Below, one piece after another: positions 1 to 10,788 of a stretch of 64,000 nucleotides of DNA. Origin of the DNA: Pelagibacterales bacterium SAG-MED19 (GTDB taxonomy: Bacteria > Pseudomonadota > Alphaproteobacteria > Pelagibacterales > Pelagibacteraceae); the NCBI GenBank assembly GCA_014654035.1, contig JACWDQ010000002.1, positions 49,776-113,775 of the forward strand. Reading direction: 5' to 3'. The notes beneath the pieces are model-generated. The model saw only the letters and a program-made list of their open reading frames with translations, was not told the DNA's origin and searched no databases. A program made the position numbers and the translations under genes. Position 1 is the first letter of the stretch. Each line of letters starts with the position of its first letter.

Positions 1-39
1 AGTTCTTCTTTGAAAATAATTTTGCTTGAAATCTGCCAC

Positions 40-1956
40 TTAATTTGATGGTGCTTTGTTTAAAGCAGAAAATGTTTTTAAAAATAAATTTAGTTCCATA
101 TTTTCTTGTTTATTAGAATCCAATCTTCTAATGGTTACTGAGTTACTGTCAACTTCTTTTTTACCACAAATTAATAAAAGGGGTATTTTAGCTAAAGAAT
201 GATCCCTTATTTTATAATTTAAATTATGGTTTTTTAAATCAACCATTGAGCTAATACCATTTTTTGAAATTTTATTTGCAACTTTAATAGCATAATCATT
301 AAAATCTTCTGAAATAGGTATAACAACTGTTTGAATAGGTGAAATCCAAAATGGAAACTTTCCAGCATAATGTTCAATTAAGATTCCGATAAATCTTTCA
401 AGAGAACCAAATAGTGCTCTATGTAACATAACGGGTACTTTTTTTGTTCCATCCTTATCAACATAGGAGGCATCTAATCTTCCAGGTAAATTTAAATCAA
501 CCTGTAAAGTTCCACACTGCCAATCTCTTCCAATTGCATCTCTTAAAACAAATTCAATTTTTGGACCATAAAATGCACCTTCACCCTTGTTAATACTATA
601 TTCAAGCTTAGATGCTTTAACTGCTTCAAGTAAAGAGGCTTCTGCTTTATCCCAAACTTCATCTTCCCCAACTCTTACTTCGGGTCTATCTGCATATTTA
701 AGAATTACATTTTCAAAACCTAAATCTTTATAAATATCCAAAATTAAATTGGTTACCTCTAAACACTCGCTTGTAATTTGATCTTCAGAACAAAATATGT
801 GAGCATCATCTTGAGTGAACGCTCTTACTCTTAATAAGCCATGCAATGCTCCAGATGGTTCATAACGATGCACTTTTCCAAATTCTGTGATACGCAAAGG
901 TAAATCTCGATAACTTTTTAAACCTTGATTAAATACCTGAATATGTCCAGGACAATTCATTGGTTTGATTGCAAATACTTTTTCGTCTGGCGTTTCTGAA
1001 GTATACATATTTTCTCCATATTTTTCCCAATGACCAGATTTTTCCCATAATTGTCTATCTAATATCTCTGGAGTGTTTACCTCTTTGTAACCAGCTGCAT
1101 CTTGCCTACTCCTCATGTAATTTATTAATTTTTGAAATAGAGCCCAGCCTTTCTCATGCCAAAAAACAGATCCTGGACTTTCCTCCCTAAAATGAAATAA
1201 ATCCATTTCTTTACCGAGTTTTCTATGATCCCTTTTTTCTGCTTCTTCAATTCTTTTTAAATAATTATCTAAATCCTTTTGCGAAGCCCACCCAGTACCA
1301 TATATTCTTTGAAGCATCTCATTTTTTGAATCTCCACGCCAGTAAGCTCCGGCTACTTTTGTTAATTTAAAATATTTACCAATTCTTCCCGTTGATAATA
1401 AATGAGGGCCTCTGCAAAGGTCATACCAATCACCGTGATAATAAATAGAAACTTCATTGTCTTCGGGGATCATGTCAACAAGTTCAACTTTATATTTTTC
1501 ACCAAGTTTAGAATAATGTTTTTTTGTTTCTTCTCGCTCCCAAACTTCTCTTCTAGTTTTTTCATCTTTTTCAATTATTTCTTTCATTTTAATCTCAATT
1601 TTTTCAAGATCTTTTGGAGTAAAAGGTTCTTCTCGATAAAAATCATAATAGAATCCATCTTTTATCGCTGGGCCAATGGCTAATTTTGTTCCTGGAAATA
1701 ATTCTTGAACAGCCATCGCCATTATATGAGTTGTATCGTGTCTAATTGCGTCAAGTCCTTCTGGATCTTTCGCAGTAAAAATTTTTACAGAGCTGTCTTT
1801 ATCGATAGGAAAATACAAATCTTTTAATTCTTCATTAACACTCATTATTAATGCTTGTTTAGCTAGAGATTTGCTTATTTTTTCAGCAACTTCTAATCCT
1901 GTAACCTTTTTTGAAAAATTTAATTTATTTCCATCTGGTAAAGTAATTATAGGCAT
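40..1956 (-). CDS. thrS: Threonyl-tRNA synthetase
   Basis: 638-aa ORF with TGS domain N-terminus, class II aaRS motifs (YGPKIEF, HRALFGSLERFIGILIEHYAGKFPFW). Confidence 0.98.
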   Translation of the reverse strand: MPIITLPDGNKLNFSKKVTGLEVAEKISKSLAKQALIMSVNEELKDLYFPIDKDSSVKIFTAKDPEGLDAIRHDTTHIMAMAVQELFPGTKLAIGPAIKDGFYYDFYREEPFTPKDLEKIEIKMKEIIEKDEKTRREVWEREETKKHYSKLGEKYKVELVDMIPEDNEVSIYYHGDWYDLCRGPHLLSTGRIGKYFKLTKVAGAYWRGDSKNEMLQRIYGTGWASQKDLDNYLKRIEEAEKRDHRKLGKEMDLFHFREESPGSVFWHEKGWALFQKLINYMRSRQDAAGYKEVNTPEILDRQLWEKSGHWEKYGENMYTSETPDEKVFAIKPMNCPGHIQVFNQGLKSYRDLPLRITEFGKVHRYEPSGALHGLLRVRAFTQDDAHIFCSEDQITSECLEVTNLILDIYKDLGFENVILKYADRPEVRVGEDEVWDKAEASLLEAVKASKLEYSINKGEGAFYGPKIEFVLRDAIGRDWQCGTLQVDLNLPGRLDASYVDKDGTKKVPVMLHRALFGSLERFIGILIEHYAGKFPFWISPIQTVVIPISEDFNDYAIKVANKISKNGISSMVDLKNHNLNYKIRDHSLAKIPLLLICGKKEVDSNSVTIRRLDSNKQENMELNLFLKTFSALNKAPSN

Positions 1957-3111
1957 TTAATTTAGTAATCTTTTATACTCTGAATAAGTAGAAAAACACA
2001 TTTTTTCAACATTAAATTTTTTTATTACGTTTTTTCTTCCTTCTTTTCCTATTAATTGAATAGACATTTCATCCATAGTTATTGTTTTTATAATCATTTT
2101 ACTCAAAGCAATTGGATCACCAGCTTCAAATAAAAAACCCGTCTTTTCATTGACAATTGTTTCATTTGATCCACCTATATTACTTGCAATTATCAATTTT
2201 TCCATAGACTGTGCTTCTACTGCAACCCTTCCAAATGCTTCGGGCTCTATTGAAGGAGAGATCACGATATCTGAAACTTTATATGCTAAAGCCATATCTT
2301 TACAATGATCTACAAATTTAATTTGATTTGTTAAACGATATTGCTCAGTTAGTCGTATTAATTTTTTTTTATATAAATCTCTACCTTGATCACTTCCTAA
2401 TATGACAACATGAAAAGCTTCGTAGCCTAACTCAATTTTTACCAAATTTATTGCCTCGATAAGTAATTGTTGTCCTTTCCAAGAGGTTAATCTTCCAGGC
2501 ATTAAAATAATTTTTTTTTCCTTATTAATTTCCCATTTTTTTAAAAGTTGTATCTCATCTGAGTCTAATTTTGTCGAAGGGTCGAAATAATCTACATTTA
2601 TTCCTCTAAAAATTACTAAAAATTTTTTTTTTAATCCTAAGAATTCAGAATAATTATCCTTTATGTGAGAAAAAATAAAATTTGATCCTGCTATAATTAA
2701 ATCTGATCTTACCATAACAGAATTATAAAATTTTTTTAACTTACCGCTAAAATTGTATGTACCATGGAAGGTGGTAACGAATTTTCTTCTAGTAAGTTTT
2801 GTAGCAAATAAACATGACCAAGCTGGTGCTCGACTCCTAGCATGAACTATTGAAATATTATAGAATAAAATAATTCCTATCAAAATTATTGTGTTTATAA
2901 ATATTAAAAGAGGGTTTTTACTATGAACTGGTAAACGGATTAATGTAACTTTTTCTTTATTAACATACTTTGTTAAATCCCCTCCACTAGTAACTATAAA
3001 AGATTTGCAATTATTTTCTGATAAATAATGGGCTATATCATAACACCCTGTTTCAGCTCCTCCATAACCTAATTTTGGGATGACTTGTAAAACTTTTATA
3101 TTAGACGACAT
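1957..3111 (-). CDS. Glycosyltransferase family 4 (GT-B) protein
   Basis: VIPKLGYGGAETGCYDIA N-terminus and MPGRLTSWKGQ / SPSIEPEAFGRVAVEAQ C-terminal GT4 motifs. Confidence 0.9.
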   Translation of the reverse strand: MSSNIKVLQVIPKLGYGGAETGCYDIAHYLSENNCKSFIVTSGGDLTKYVNKEKVTLIRLPVHSKNPLLIFINTIILIGIILFYNISIVHARSRAPAWSCLFATKLTRRKFVTTFHGTYNFSGKLKKFYNSVMVRSDLIIAGSNFIFSHIKDNYSEFLGLKKKFLVIFRGINVDYFDPSTKLDSDEIQLLKKWEINKEKKIILMPGRLTSWKGQQLLIEAINLVKIELGYEAFHVVILGSDQGRDLYKKKLIRLTEQYRLTNQIKFVDHCKDMALAYKVSDIVISPSIEPEAFGRVAVEAQSMEKLIIASNIGGSNETIVNEKTGFLFEAGDPIALSKMIIKTITMDEMSIQLIGKEGRKNVIKKFNVEKMCFSTYSEYKRLLN

Positions 3112-3153
3112 TAAATAAGATTATATAATAATAGATGAAACTAATAAACTTTA

Positions 3154-3901
3154 ATGAATAATTTCAATTATTTAAAAATAACAAAATTCAAAAAAATCAG
3201 ATATTTAAAATTTAATCAGAAAAACAGTATCTATATTGTTTTTTTGCATGGGTTTATGTCAGATTTGGAAGGAAAAAAACCTAAAACTTTTTTAAATTTT
3301 GCAAAAAAAAAACAAACTTGGCTTTCTTGCTTTAGAGTATTCTGGTCACGGTAAATCGTCTGGAAAATTTACAAATGGCAATATATCCATATGGACTAAG
3401 GAAACGAAAATATTAATTAAGAAAATAGTTAAAGATAATAAAATTATTCTAGTTGGCTCAAGTATGGGGGCGTGGATTTCTTTAAATCAATTTAAATTTT
3501 TTAAAAAAAAAATTATTGGTTTTTTAGGAATTGGTTCAGCTCCTGAATTTTTAGAAAATTTGATGTGGAATAAATTTTCCAAAAAAATGAAAAATGAGAT
3601 TAAAAAGAATGGAATAATTAATTTAAAACACGGTGATTATGAATATCCAATTACTTTACAATTGATTAAAGATGGAAGAGTTAACAAAGTTCTTAATAAA
3701 AAAATATATAATAATTTAAATGTAACCATGGTACATGGAAGTAAAGATAAATCTGTACCTGTAAGTTATTCAAAAAAAGTCTTAAAAGTATTTAAAAATT
3801 CTAAAAAAAAATTAGTAATAGTGAAAAATGGTGATCATAGTTTATCTTCACCAAAATGGCTAAAATTATTAAAAAAAGAATTGAAATTAATTATTAACTA
3901 A
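3154..3901 (+). pseudogene. Alpha/beta hydrolase, split by an apparent frameshift at an A10 run (3303-3312)
   Basis: ORFs 3154..3354 (HGFMSDLEGKK) and 3299..3901 (LEYSGHGKSSG, GSSMGAWISL, GDHSL) join into one hydrolase if the A-run is 9 instead of 10. Confidence 0.8.
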
Positions 3902-6900
3902 CTTTTTTTTCTCTAGGCTTGAGTGTTATTGGATTTTTAAGTTTATCTATCATTTCTTTTGGACAAACTTGAATAAAATTTTTAATCTCCTGATCAAAAT
4001 TTAAAATTATATTTTTTGATAATAACGAATTTGTTTCTTTAGAATGTTCTAAAACTAATTTTTTCAAACAATTTATCCAATATTCTGTTTCTATGGTCTG
4101 CCAAACAACTGATTCATTATTTACTTTTTTTTCAAATTCTTTTGATTTATCGTAAATAAATGCCATGCCTCCAGTCATACCAGCTGCAAAATTATCTCCT
4201 ACCTCTCCAAGAATTACAACTATCCCACCAGTCATATACTCACAACCATTTGAATCACATCCTTCAACTACTGTTGTTGCTCCAGAATTTCTTACTGCAA
4301 ACCTATCTCCTGCTTGACCTGCAGCAAAAAGTTTTCCAGAAGTTGCTCCATAAAGGACTGTATTTCCAATGATTGTATTTTCATTAGAAATTAAATTACT
4401 TTCATCAGAAAGTTTGATTGCGATAGTGGCACCTGATAATCCCTTTCCAACATAATCATTTGCATCTCCTTTTAGGCATAATTTTAAACCTTTGGCAGAA
4501 AAAGCACCAAAGGACTGTCCTGCAGAACCCTTGAAATTTAATGTAAGAAAATTTTCATCTAACTTTTCATAGCCATACTTTTTATAGAGATGATGTGAGA
4601 TTCTTGTACCAACTGCTCTATTAGTATTTTTAATAATAAATTCTTTTTCAATTTTTTCAGAATTGTCTAAAGATTTCTCTATTTCTGGCCAAATTTCTTG
4701 ATCCAATGTTTCTGGTACTTTGGTTATTTCCTGAGATTCACAATATCTTTTATTATTACCTGGATCTGCCTGAACAAACAAAGGATTTAAGTCTAAGTCA
4801 TCTAGATTTGGTGAAGCTTTATTAACTTGCATCATTAAATCTGTTCTTCCAATAATATCGTTTAATGATTTAAATCCTAATTCAGCTAAAATCTCTCTTA
4901 CTTCTGTTGCTATAAAAGTAAATAAATTAACAACTTTATCTGGAGTACCAGTGAATTTTTCTCTTAATTTTTCATCTTGAGTACAAACGCCAACTGGACA
5001 AGTATTTGAATGACATTGTCTCACCATTATACATCCCATTGCCACTAAAGCAGTTGTGGCAACTCCATATTCTTCTGCACCCATCATTGCAGCAATAACA
5101 ACATCTCTGCCAGTTTTAATGCCACCATCAGTTCTCAAGGTAACTTTGTGTCTTAAATTGTTTAACGTTAAGACTTGATTGGACTCTGTCAAACCCATCT
5201 CCCAAGGTATTCCAACATATTTCACACTAGTTTGCGGTGTTGCCCCTGTTCCTCCATTATGTCCTGAAATCAAAATAATATCTGCTTTCGCTTTAGCTAC
5301 ACCTGCTGCAATTGTTCCAATACCAGATGAAGCAACTAATTTAACACCAACTCTTGCCTTTGGGTTTATTTGTTTTAAGTCATAAATTAGCTGTGCAAGA
5401 TCTTCTATTGAATAAATATCATGATGCGGTGGTGGAGAAATTAATGTTACTCCTGGAGTAGAATGTCTTAATCTTGCTATTTCTTTTGTCACTTTAAAAC
5501 CTGGTAACTGACCACCTTCTCCTGGTTTTGCACCTTGAGCCATTTTGATTTCAATTTCGTTACAATTATTTAAATAATTAACAGTCACACCAAACCTGGC
5601 TGATGCAATTTGTTTCACTCTAGAATTTGCACTATCACCGCTATCCATTATTCTAAATCTTCTTTCATCTTCACCACCTTCACCACTGCAAGAAGCTCCT
5701 TTAATTCTATTCATTCCAACTGCTAGCGTTTCATGTGCTTCTTTAGATAGAGCGCCGTGAGACATGCTTCCACTGCCAAATCTTTTTAATATTTTTTCTA
5801 TTGGCTCAACCTCAGAAAGTTTTATCGATGGACCTAGTTTCTTTCTTCTAAAATCAATCAAATCTCTTAAATTAATTGGTGGTAAATTATATATACCCTC
5901 GGCGTATTTCTTATATGAATCATATGAATTTGAACCTACTGCACTCTGTAATAAATGAATGAGCCTTCCTTGGTATTGATGTGTCTCTCCATTTTTTCTA
6001 TATCTATAAATACCCCCAATTGGCAATATAGTTTCTGTACTTTCAAATGCTTCTTTATGAATTTCTCTTATTTTTTTTTCAATTCCAACCAAACCAATAC
6101 CTGAAATCTTTGATGTAACTCCAGGAAAATAGTCATCTACAATTGTTCTGCTTAATCCAACAGTTTCAAAATTACATCCACCTCTATAAGAACTTAATAC
6201 TGAAATTCCCATTTTAGACATAATCTTTAATAAACCAGCATTAACTGAATTTATATAGCGTTGTATACACTCGTCAAAACTAAATTGACCAAAAAGTTTT
6301 TTTTCATGTCGTTGATATAAACTGTCGAAAGCCAGATATGGATTTACAGTTGTTGCTCCTACTCCAATTAATGTAGCAAACGAGTGCGTATCTAGAGCTT
6401 CACCAGATTGAACATTAATAGAAACATATCCTCTTAATTTTTTTTGTATTAAAAATGTGTTTATAGCTCCAACACATAATGTCATTGGCATTGGTAATCT
6501 TTCAGAAGAAAGATTTTTGTCACTCAAAATTAATTGGGTAACTCCTTGTCTAACAGCAATTTCTGACTCTTTTTGAATTCTATTAATAGACTCTGCTAAA
6601 TTATCATTTTGTGAAAAAGAGCAATCAATTGTTATTGAATTTTTACCAAAAAAATTAATAAATTTATTAAATTGGGAATTTGATAGAACGGGACTATTTA
6701 AAACATAAATGTTCTCTTTTGTAAGAGTATCAAAATCAAGAATGTTACCCAAATTCCCGAATCTGGTTTTTAAACTCATGACTTTATTTTCCCTCAGTGA
6801 GTCAATTGGAGGATTTGTAACTTGACTAAAATTTTGTCTAAAAAAATGGTAAAGTGGTCTGTACTTATCCGATAACACCGCCAAGGGAGTATCATCACCC

Positions 6901-8399
6901 ATTGAACCTGTTGCTTCTTTTGCATCTTCTGCCATTGGGTGTAAAATAAGCTCTAAATCCTCCAAACTTATTCCGAAAGTATATTGTCTTCTTCTTAAAC
7001 TTTCTCCATCAAAACTATGTTTTTCATTGGCGATTGTTAATTTTTCATCTAAATCAATTATTTGAGAATTAAAATGTTTAAATTCTTTAGCCAGATAATC
7101 TTTTATTTGGCTATTTGAAAAAACTTTCCCTTTTTCGATTCTAACTCCAATTATTTCACCAGGACCTAATCTACCTTTAGTTAAGATTTTTTTTTCATTT
7201 AATTCTATCATACCTGTCTCTGAACCCGCAAAAAGCATCTTGTCTTTTGTTATGGCATATCTTAAAGGTCTTAGACCATTTCTATCATTTGCAGCTATAA
7301 CCCATTCATTGTCTGTGGCGGCAATAGCAGCAGGCCCGTCCCACGGTTCCATTGTGCTATTTAAAAAATTGAATAATTGTTGATGACTTTTTGATAATGT
7401 CTTATTTTTTTTGGACCATGCGTCAGGTACAAGCATCAATTTTGCTAAAGGTGCCGATTGACCTGATTTATTTAATAACTCAAATACGTTATCTAAGGCT
7501 GCTGAGTCAGAAACTCCTTTTTGTATTACTGGTTTTAAGTTTTTCACATCATCAAAAAGCGGGCTACTCATTTCTTGCTCGTGTACTTTCATCCAATTTT
7601 TGTTTCCTTTATAAGTATTTATTTCACCATTGTGTGCTATAGCTCTAAACGGTTGAGCTAAACTCCAGCTTGGTGCAGTATTGGTTGAAAATCTTTGATG
7701 AAAAATTGCATATCTTGAGACGAATCTCGTGTCTTTAAGATCTAAATAAAAGTCAGATATTGCCTCTGCCAAGTATAGTCCTTTATAAATTATAGATTTT
7801 GAGCTTATTGAGCAAATATAGAAATTGTTCAATGATGCATCAAAAGCTTTATTTTCAATTCTTTTTCTTGTTTCATAAATTTTTCTTTCCAAATTTTTAT
7901 CTAATAAATTTGGATTATTTGATTTAAATAGAACCTGTATAATTTCTGGCATTGTTTGAAGGGCTTTTTCACCCAAAACTTTTGGATTTACTGGCACTTG
8001 CCGCCAACCATATATACTAAAATTATTTTTGGTGAGTTCACTTTCAACAATTGTTTTGCAATTCTCTTGAGCTGAATAGTCGTTTCTAGGTAAAAAAATC
8101 ATTCCTACACAGATTTCAGAGCTATCATAATCGTGTCCTGTAACTTGTATCTTTTCGATAAAAAAATCTTTTGGAATTTCAACATGAATTCCAGCTCCAT
8201 CTCCTGTTTTACCGTCCGCATCAACAGCTCCTCTGTGCCAAACTGCCTTTAAAGCCTCAATTCCGTGTTCGACGATAGCTCTAGATTTTTTTCCTTCTGT
8301 TGATGCAATTAAACCAACTCCACAAGCATCATGCTCCATTTCTTTTGAGTAAACAAAATTTTTAGTTAATAATTCTAAGTTTTTTTTATAATTTTTCAT
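3894..8399 (-). CDS. gltB: Glutamate synthase (NADPH) large subunit
   Basis: 1501-aa ORF; N-terminal class II amidotransferase (CGVGLIAS), FMN-binding and GXGXG domains. Confidence 0.98.
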   Translation of the reverse strand: MKNYKKNLELLTKNFVYSKEMEHDACGVGLIASTEGKKSRAIVEHGIEALKAVWHRGAVDADGKTGDGAGIHVEIPKDFFIEKIQVTGHDYDSSEICVGMIFLPRNDYSAQENCKTIVESELTKNNFSIYGWRQVPVNPKVLGEKALQTMPEIIQVLFKSNNPNLLDKNLERKIYETRKRIENKAFDASLNNFYICSISSKSIIYKGLYLAEAISDFYLDLKDTRFVSRYAIFHQRFSTNTAPSWSLAQPFRAIAHNGEINTYKGNKNWMKVHEQEMSSPLFDDVKNLKPVIQKGVSDSAALDNVFELLNKSGQSAPLAKLMLVPDAWSKKNKTLSKSHQQLFNFLNSTMEPWDGPAAIAATDNEWVIAANDRNGLRPLRYAITKDKMLFAGSETGMIELNEKKILTKGRLGPGEIIGVRIEKGKVFSNSQIKDYLAKEFKHFNSQIIDLDEKLTIANEKHSFDGESLRRRQYTFGISLEDLELILHPMAEDAKEATGSMGDDTPLAVLSDKYRPLYHFFRQNFSQVTNPPIDSLRENKVMSLKTRFGNLGNILDFDTLTKENIYVLNSPVLSNSQFNKFINFFGKNSITIDCSFSQNDNLAESINRIQKESEIAVRQGVTQLILSDKNLSSERLPMPMTLCVGAINTFLIQKKLRGYVSINVQSGEALDTHSFATLIGVGATTVNPYLAFDSLYQRHEKKLFGQFSFDECIQRYINSVNAGLLKIMSKMGISVLSSYRGGCNFETVGLSRTIVDDYFPGVTSKISGIGLVGIEKKIREIHKEAFESTETILPIGGIYRYRKNGETHQYQGRLIHLLQSAVGSNSYDSYKKYAEGIYNLPPINLRDLIDFRRKKLGPSIKLSEVEPIEKILKRFGSGSMSHGALSKEAHETLAVGMNRIKGASCSGEGGEDERRFRIMDSGDSANSRVKQIASARFGVTVNYLNNCNEIEIKMAQGAKPGEGGQLPGFKVTKEIARLRHSTPGVTLISPPPHHDIYSIEDLAQLIYDLKQINPKARVGVKLVASSGIGTIAAGVAKAKADIILISGHNGGTGATPQTSVKYVGIPWEMGLTESNQVLTLNNLRHKVTLRTDGGIKTGRDVVIAAMMGAEEYGVATTALVAMGCIMVRQCHSNTCPVGVCTQDEKLREKFTGTPDKVVNLFTFIATEVREILAELGFKSLNDIIGRTDLMMQVNKASPNLDDLDLNPLFVQADPGNNKRYCESQEITKVPETLDQEIWPEIEKSLDNSEKIEKEFIIKNTNRAVGTRISHHLYKKYGYEKLDENFLTLNFKGSAGQSFGAFSAKGLKLCLKGDANDYVGKGLSGATIAIKLSDESNLISNENTIIGNTVLYGATSGKLFAAGQAGDRFAVRNSGATTVVEGCDSNGCEYMTGGIVVILGEVGDNFAAGMTGGMAFIYDKSKEFEKKVNNESVVWQTIETEYWINCLKKLVLEHSKETNSLLSKNIILNFDQEIKNFIQVCPKEMIDKLKNPITLKPREKKVS

Positions 8400-9838
8400 T
8401 ATGCTACTTTTGATTTTTTTGATTCAATGTTTTCTAAGTAAGCTTTCATAGCTGCAGCCGCATCTCTTCCATCTTTGATTGCCCATACTACCAATGAGGC
8501 ACCTCTAACAATATCTCCTGCAGCAAAAACTCCTTTTAAATTTGTTTCCATCGTGTCAAAATCAGTTTTTACTGTTCCCCATTTCGTGACTTGTAATTCT
8601 TTTGTATCAAATAAATGTGGAAGATTTTCTGGATCAAAACCAAGAGCCTTGATTACCATGTCAGCTTTAATTTCAAACTCTGATCCCTCTTTAATTTGAG
8701 GCCTTCTTCTACCTGAATCATCAGCTTCGCCCAGTTGAATTTGATCTACAATTAAATTTTCAATTTTATTTGTACCTTTAAGCTCTTTAGGGCTTGACAG
8801 CCATACGAATTCAACACCTTCCTCTTCCGCGTTAGCTACTTCTCGAGCTGATCCAGGCATATTTTCTTTATCTCTTCTGTAAAGACATTTAACTGATTTT
8901 GCTTTTTGCCTTACTGAAGTTCTAACACAATCCATAGCAGTATCACCACCACCAATGACAACAATATCTTTTCCTTCAGCATTTAATATACCTTTATCAA
9001 ATAACTTAACCTTGTCTCCTAAGCCTTTTCTGTTTGAAGCTGTCAAAAATTCCATAGCTGGAAAAATATTTTCCAAATCATTTCCAGGTAATTCTATTTC
9101 TCTAGGTTTATAAACTCCTGTAGCAATCAAAATTGCATCATGTTTTTTTCTCAACTGATCTAAAGTTGCATCTTTACCAACTTCGAAATTTTGAACAAAT
9201 TCTATCCCTCCGTCTTTTAAAAGCTTTGTTCTTCTTTGAACAACGTGTTTTTCTAATTTAAAATTTGGAATACCATAAATTAACAAACCACCTGCACGGT
9301 CGTAACGATCATAAACTGTAATTTTGTATCCATTTTTTCTTAATTGTTCTGCTGCTGCTAATCCTGCTGGTCCAGCTCCAATTATTCCAACACTTTGGTC
9401 TTTTTCAAATTTTACGTCAATTGGTTTTACCCACCCTTTTTCCCAAGCATTATCTGTTATATATTTTTCTACAGAACCAATAGTTACCGTTCCATAACCC
9501 GATTGTTCAATAACACAATTTCCTTCACAAAGGCGGTCTTGTGGACATATTCTTCCACATACCTCAGGCATATTGTTTGTACTCTGAGATAATTCATAAG
9601 CTTCTTTAAGCCTGCCTTCTGCAGTTAATTTTAGCCAATCTGGAATATTATTACTTAAAGGACAATGGACTTGGCAGAAAGGCACTCCACATTGAGAGCA
9701 TCTGCTAGATTGGTCCTGTGCACCTTGTTTAATAAAATCATCGTAAATTTCATTAAAATCTTCTTTTCTATTCCCAACATTTCTTTTAGGTGGAGTCTGT
9801 TGACCTATTTTTACAAATTTAAGCATTTTATCAGTCAT
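8399..9838 (-). CDS. gltD: Glutamate synthase small subunit
   Basis: Cys-rich N-terminus (CSQCGVPFCQVHCPLSNNIPDW), GAGPAGLAAAEQL; directly downstream partner of the gltB pair. Confidence 0.97.
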   Translation of the reverse strand: MTDKMLKFVKIGQQTPPKRNVGNRKEDFNEIYDDFIKQGAQDQSSRCSQCGVPFCQVHCPLSNNIPDWLKLTAEGRLKEAYELSQSTNNMPEVCGRICPQDRLCEGNCVIEQSGYGTVTIGSVEKYITDNAWEKGWVKPIDVKFEKDQSVGIIGAGPAGLAAAEQLRKNGYKITVYDRYDRAGGLLIYGIPNFKLEKHVVQRRTKLLKDGGIEFVQNFEVGKDATLDQLRKKHDAILIATGVYKPREIELPGNDLENIFPAMEFLTASNRKGLGDKVKLFDKGILNAEGKDIVVIGGGDTAMDCVRTSVRQKAKSVKCLYRRDKENMPGSAREVANAEEEGVEFVWLSSPKELKGTNKIENLIVDQIQLGEADDSGRRRPQIKEGSEFEIKADMVIKALGFDPENLPHLFDTKELQVTKWGTVKTDFDTMETNLKGVFAAGDIVRGASLVVWAIKDGRDAAAAMKAYLENIESKKSKVA

Positions 9839-10020
9839 TTTTTTTTTGAATCAGGATAAAATATACATTGTTTTTATTAGTAAAAGAATTATTTAGGTCA
9901 ATACTTATTACCTATATTTTAATAAAATTACCTTAAAATATAGTAATTTTGATTTTTGCATATCTATTATGATTAAATGGAATTGTTTTAAAAGGATATT
10001 TTTTAAGTTACGACACTTAT

Positions 10021-10788
10021 ATGTTTCAAGATTTTATAGAAATCCTTATTTTATCTGCGATTCAAGGAATATCAGAGTTTTTACCTATAAGTTCATCTGC
10101 ACATTTAATTTTAGTCTCTAATTTATATGATTTAAAAACAAGCTCATTATTAATAGATATAAGCTTACATTTAGGCTCTTTGTTAGCAATAATATTTTTT
10201 TTTAGAAAAGATTTATTTAATCTAAAAAATAATCAAAAATTATTGAACTTAATTATAGTCGGCTCAATACCACTTGTTATTTTCGGTTACATATTACATA
10301 CAACTGAATTTATACATCTTTTAAGAAATATAAAAGTTATAGCTTGGACAACGTTATTTTTTGGTATCATTTTATATTTTTCTGATCAAAGAAAAGCTGA
10401 TCAAAATATTTCCACCAATTTAAATATAAAATCAATTATATTCATTGGATTATTTCAAATTCTTGCTTTGATACCTGGTGTAAGTAGGGCAGGAATTACA
10501 ATGACAGCAGCTAGATTTTTAAATTTTAACAGAGTGGATTCAGGAAAAATTTCATTTTTACTTTCCATACCTGCATTAGCAGGTGCAAGTTTTCTAGGAC
10601 TTAAAGATGCATTTAATGAACCAATAGAACTAAATTATTTAATTATAATTGCTGTAATATTATCCTTTTTATTTTCATATGTTACAGTTAAATTTTTCTT
10701 AAATTATCTAAATAAATTTTCTTTAAATATTTTTGTTACTTATAGAATAGTTATATCTTTAATCTTATTTGCAATAATTTATTTTTAG
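10021..10788 (+). CDS. uppP: Undecaprenyl-diphosphatase (BacA family)
   Basis: Membrane protein with SAIQGISEFLPISSSAHLIL and PGVSRAGITMTAAR motifs. Confidence 0.96.
   Translation: MFQDFIEILILSAIQGISEFLPISSSAHLILVSNLYDLKTSSLLIDISLHLGSLLAIIFFFRKDLFNLKNNQKLLNLIIVGSIPLVIFGYILHTTEFIHLLRNIKVIAWTTLFFGIILYFSDQRKADQNISTNLNIKSIIFIGLFQILALIPGVSRAGITMTAARFLNFNRVDSGKISFLLSIPALAGASFLGLKDAFNEPIELNYLIIIAVILSFLFSYVTVKFFLNYLNKFSLNIFVTYRIVISLILFAIIYF

Noticed and set aside
969-1683. + strand ORFs (969..1190, 1402..1683) inside thrS
   Set aside because: Antisense shadow ORFs of a well-conserved gene; no RBS or recognisable domains. The same applies to the other antisense ORFs listed inside gltB, gltD, aceE, infB, pnp, nusA, metK and so on.
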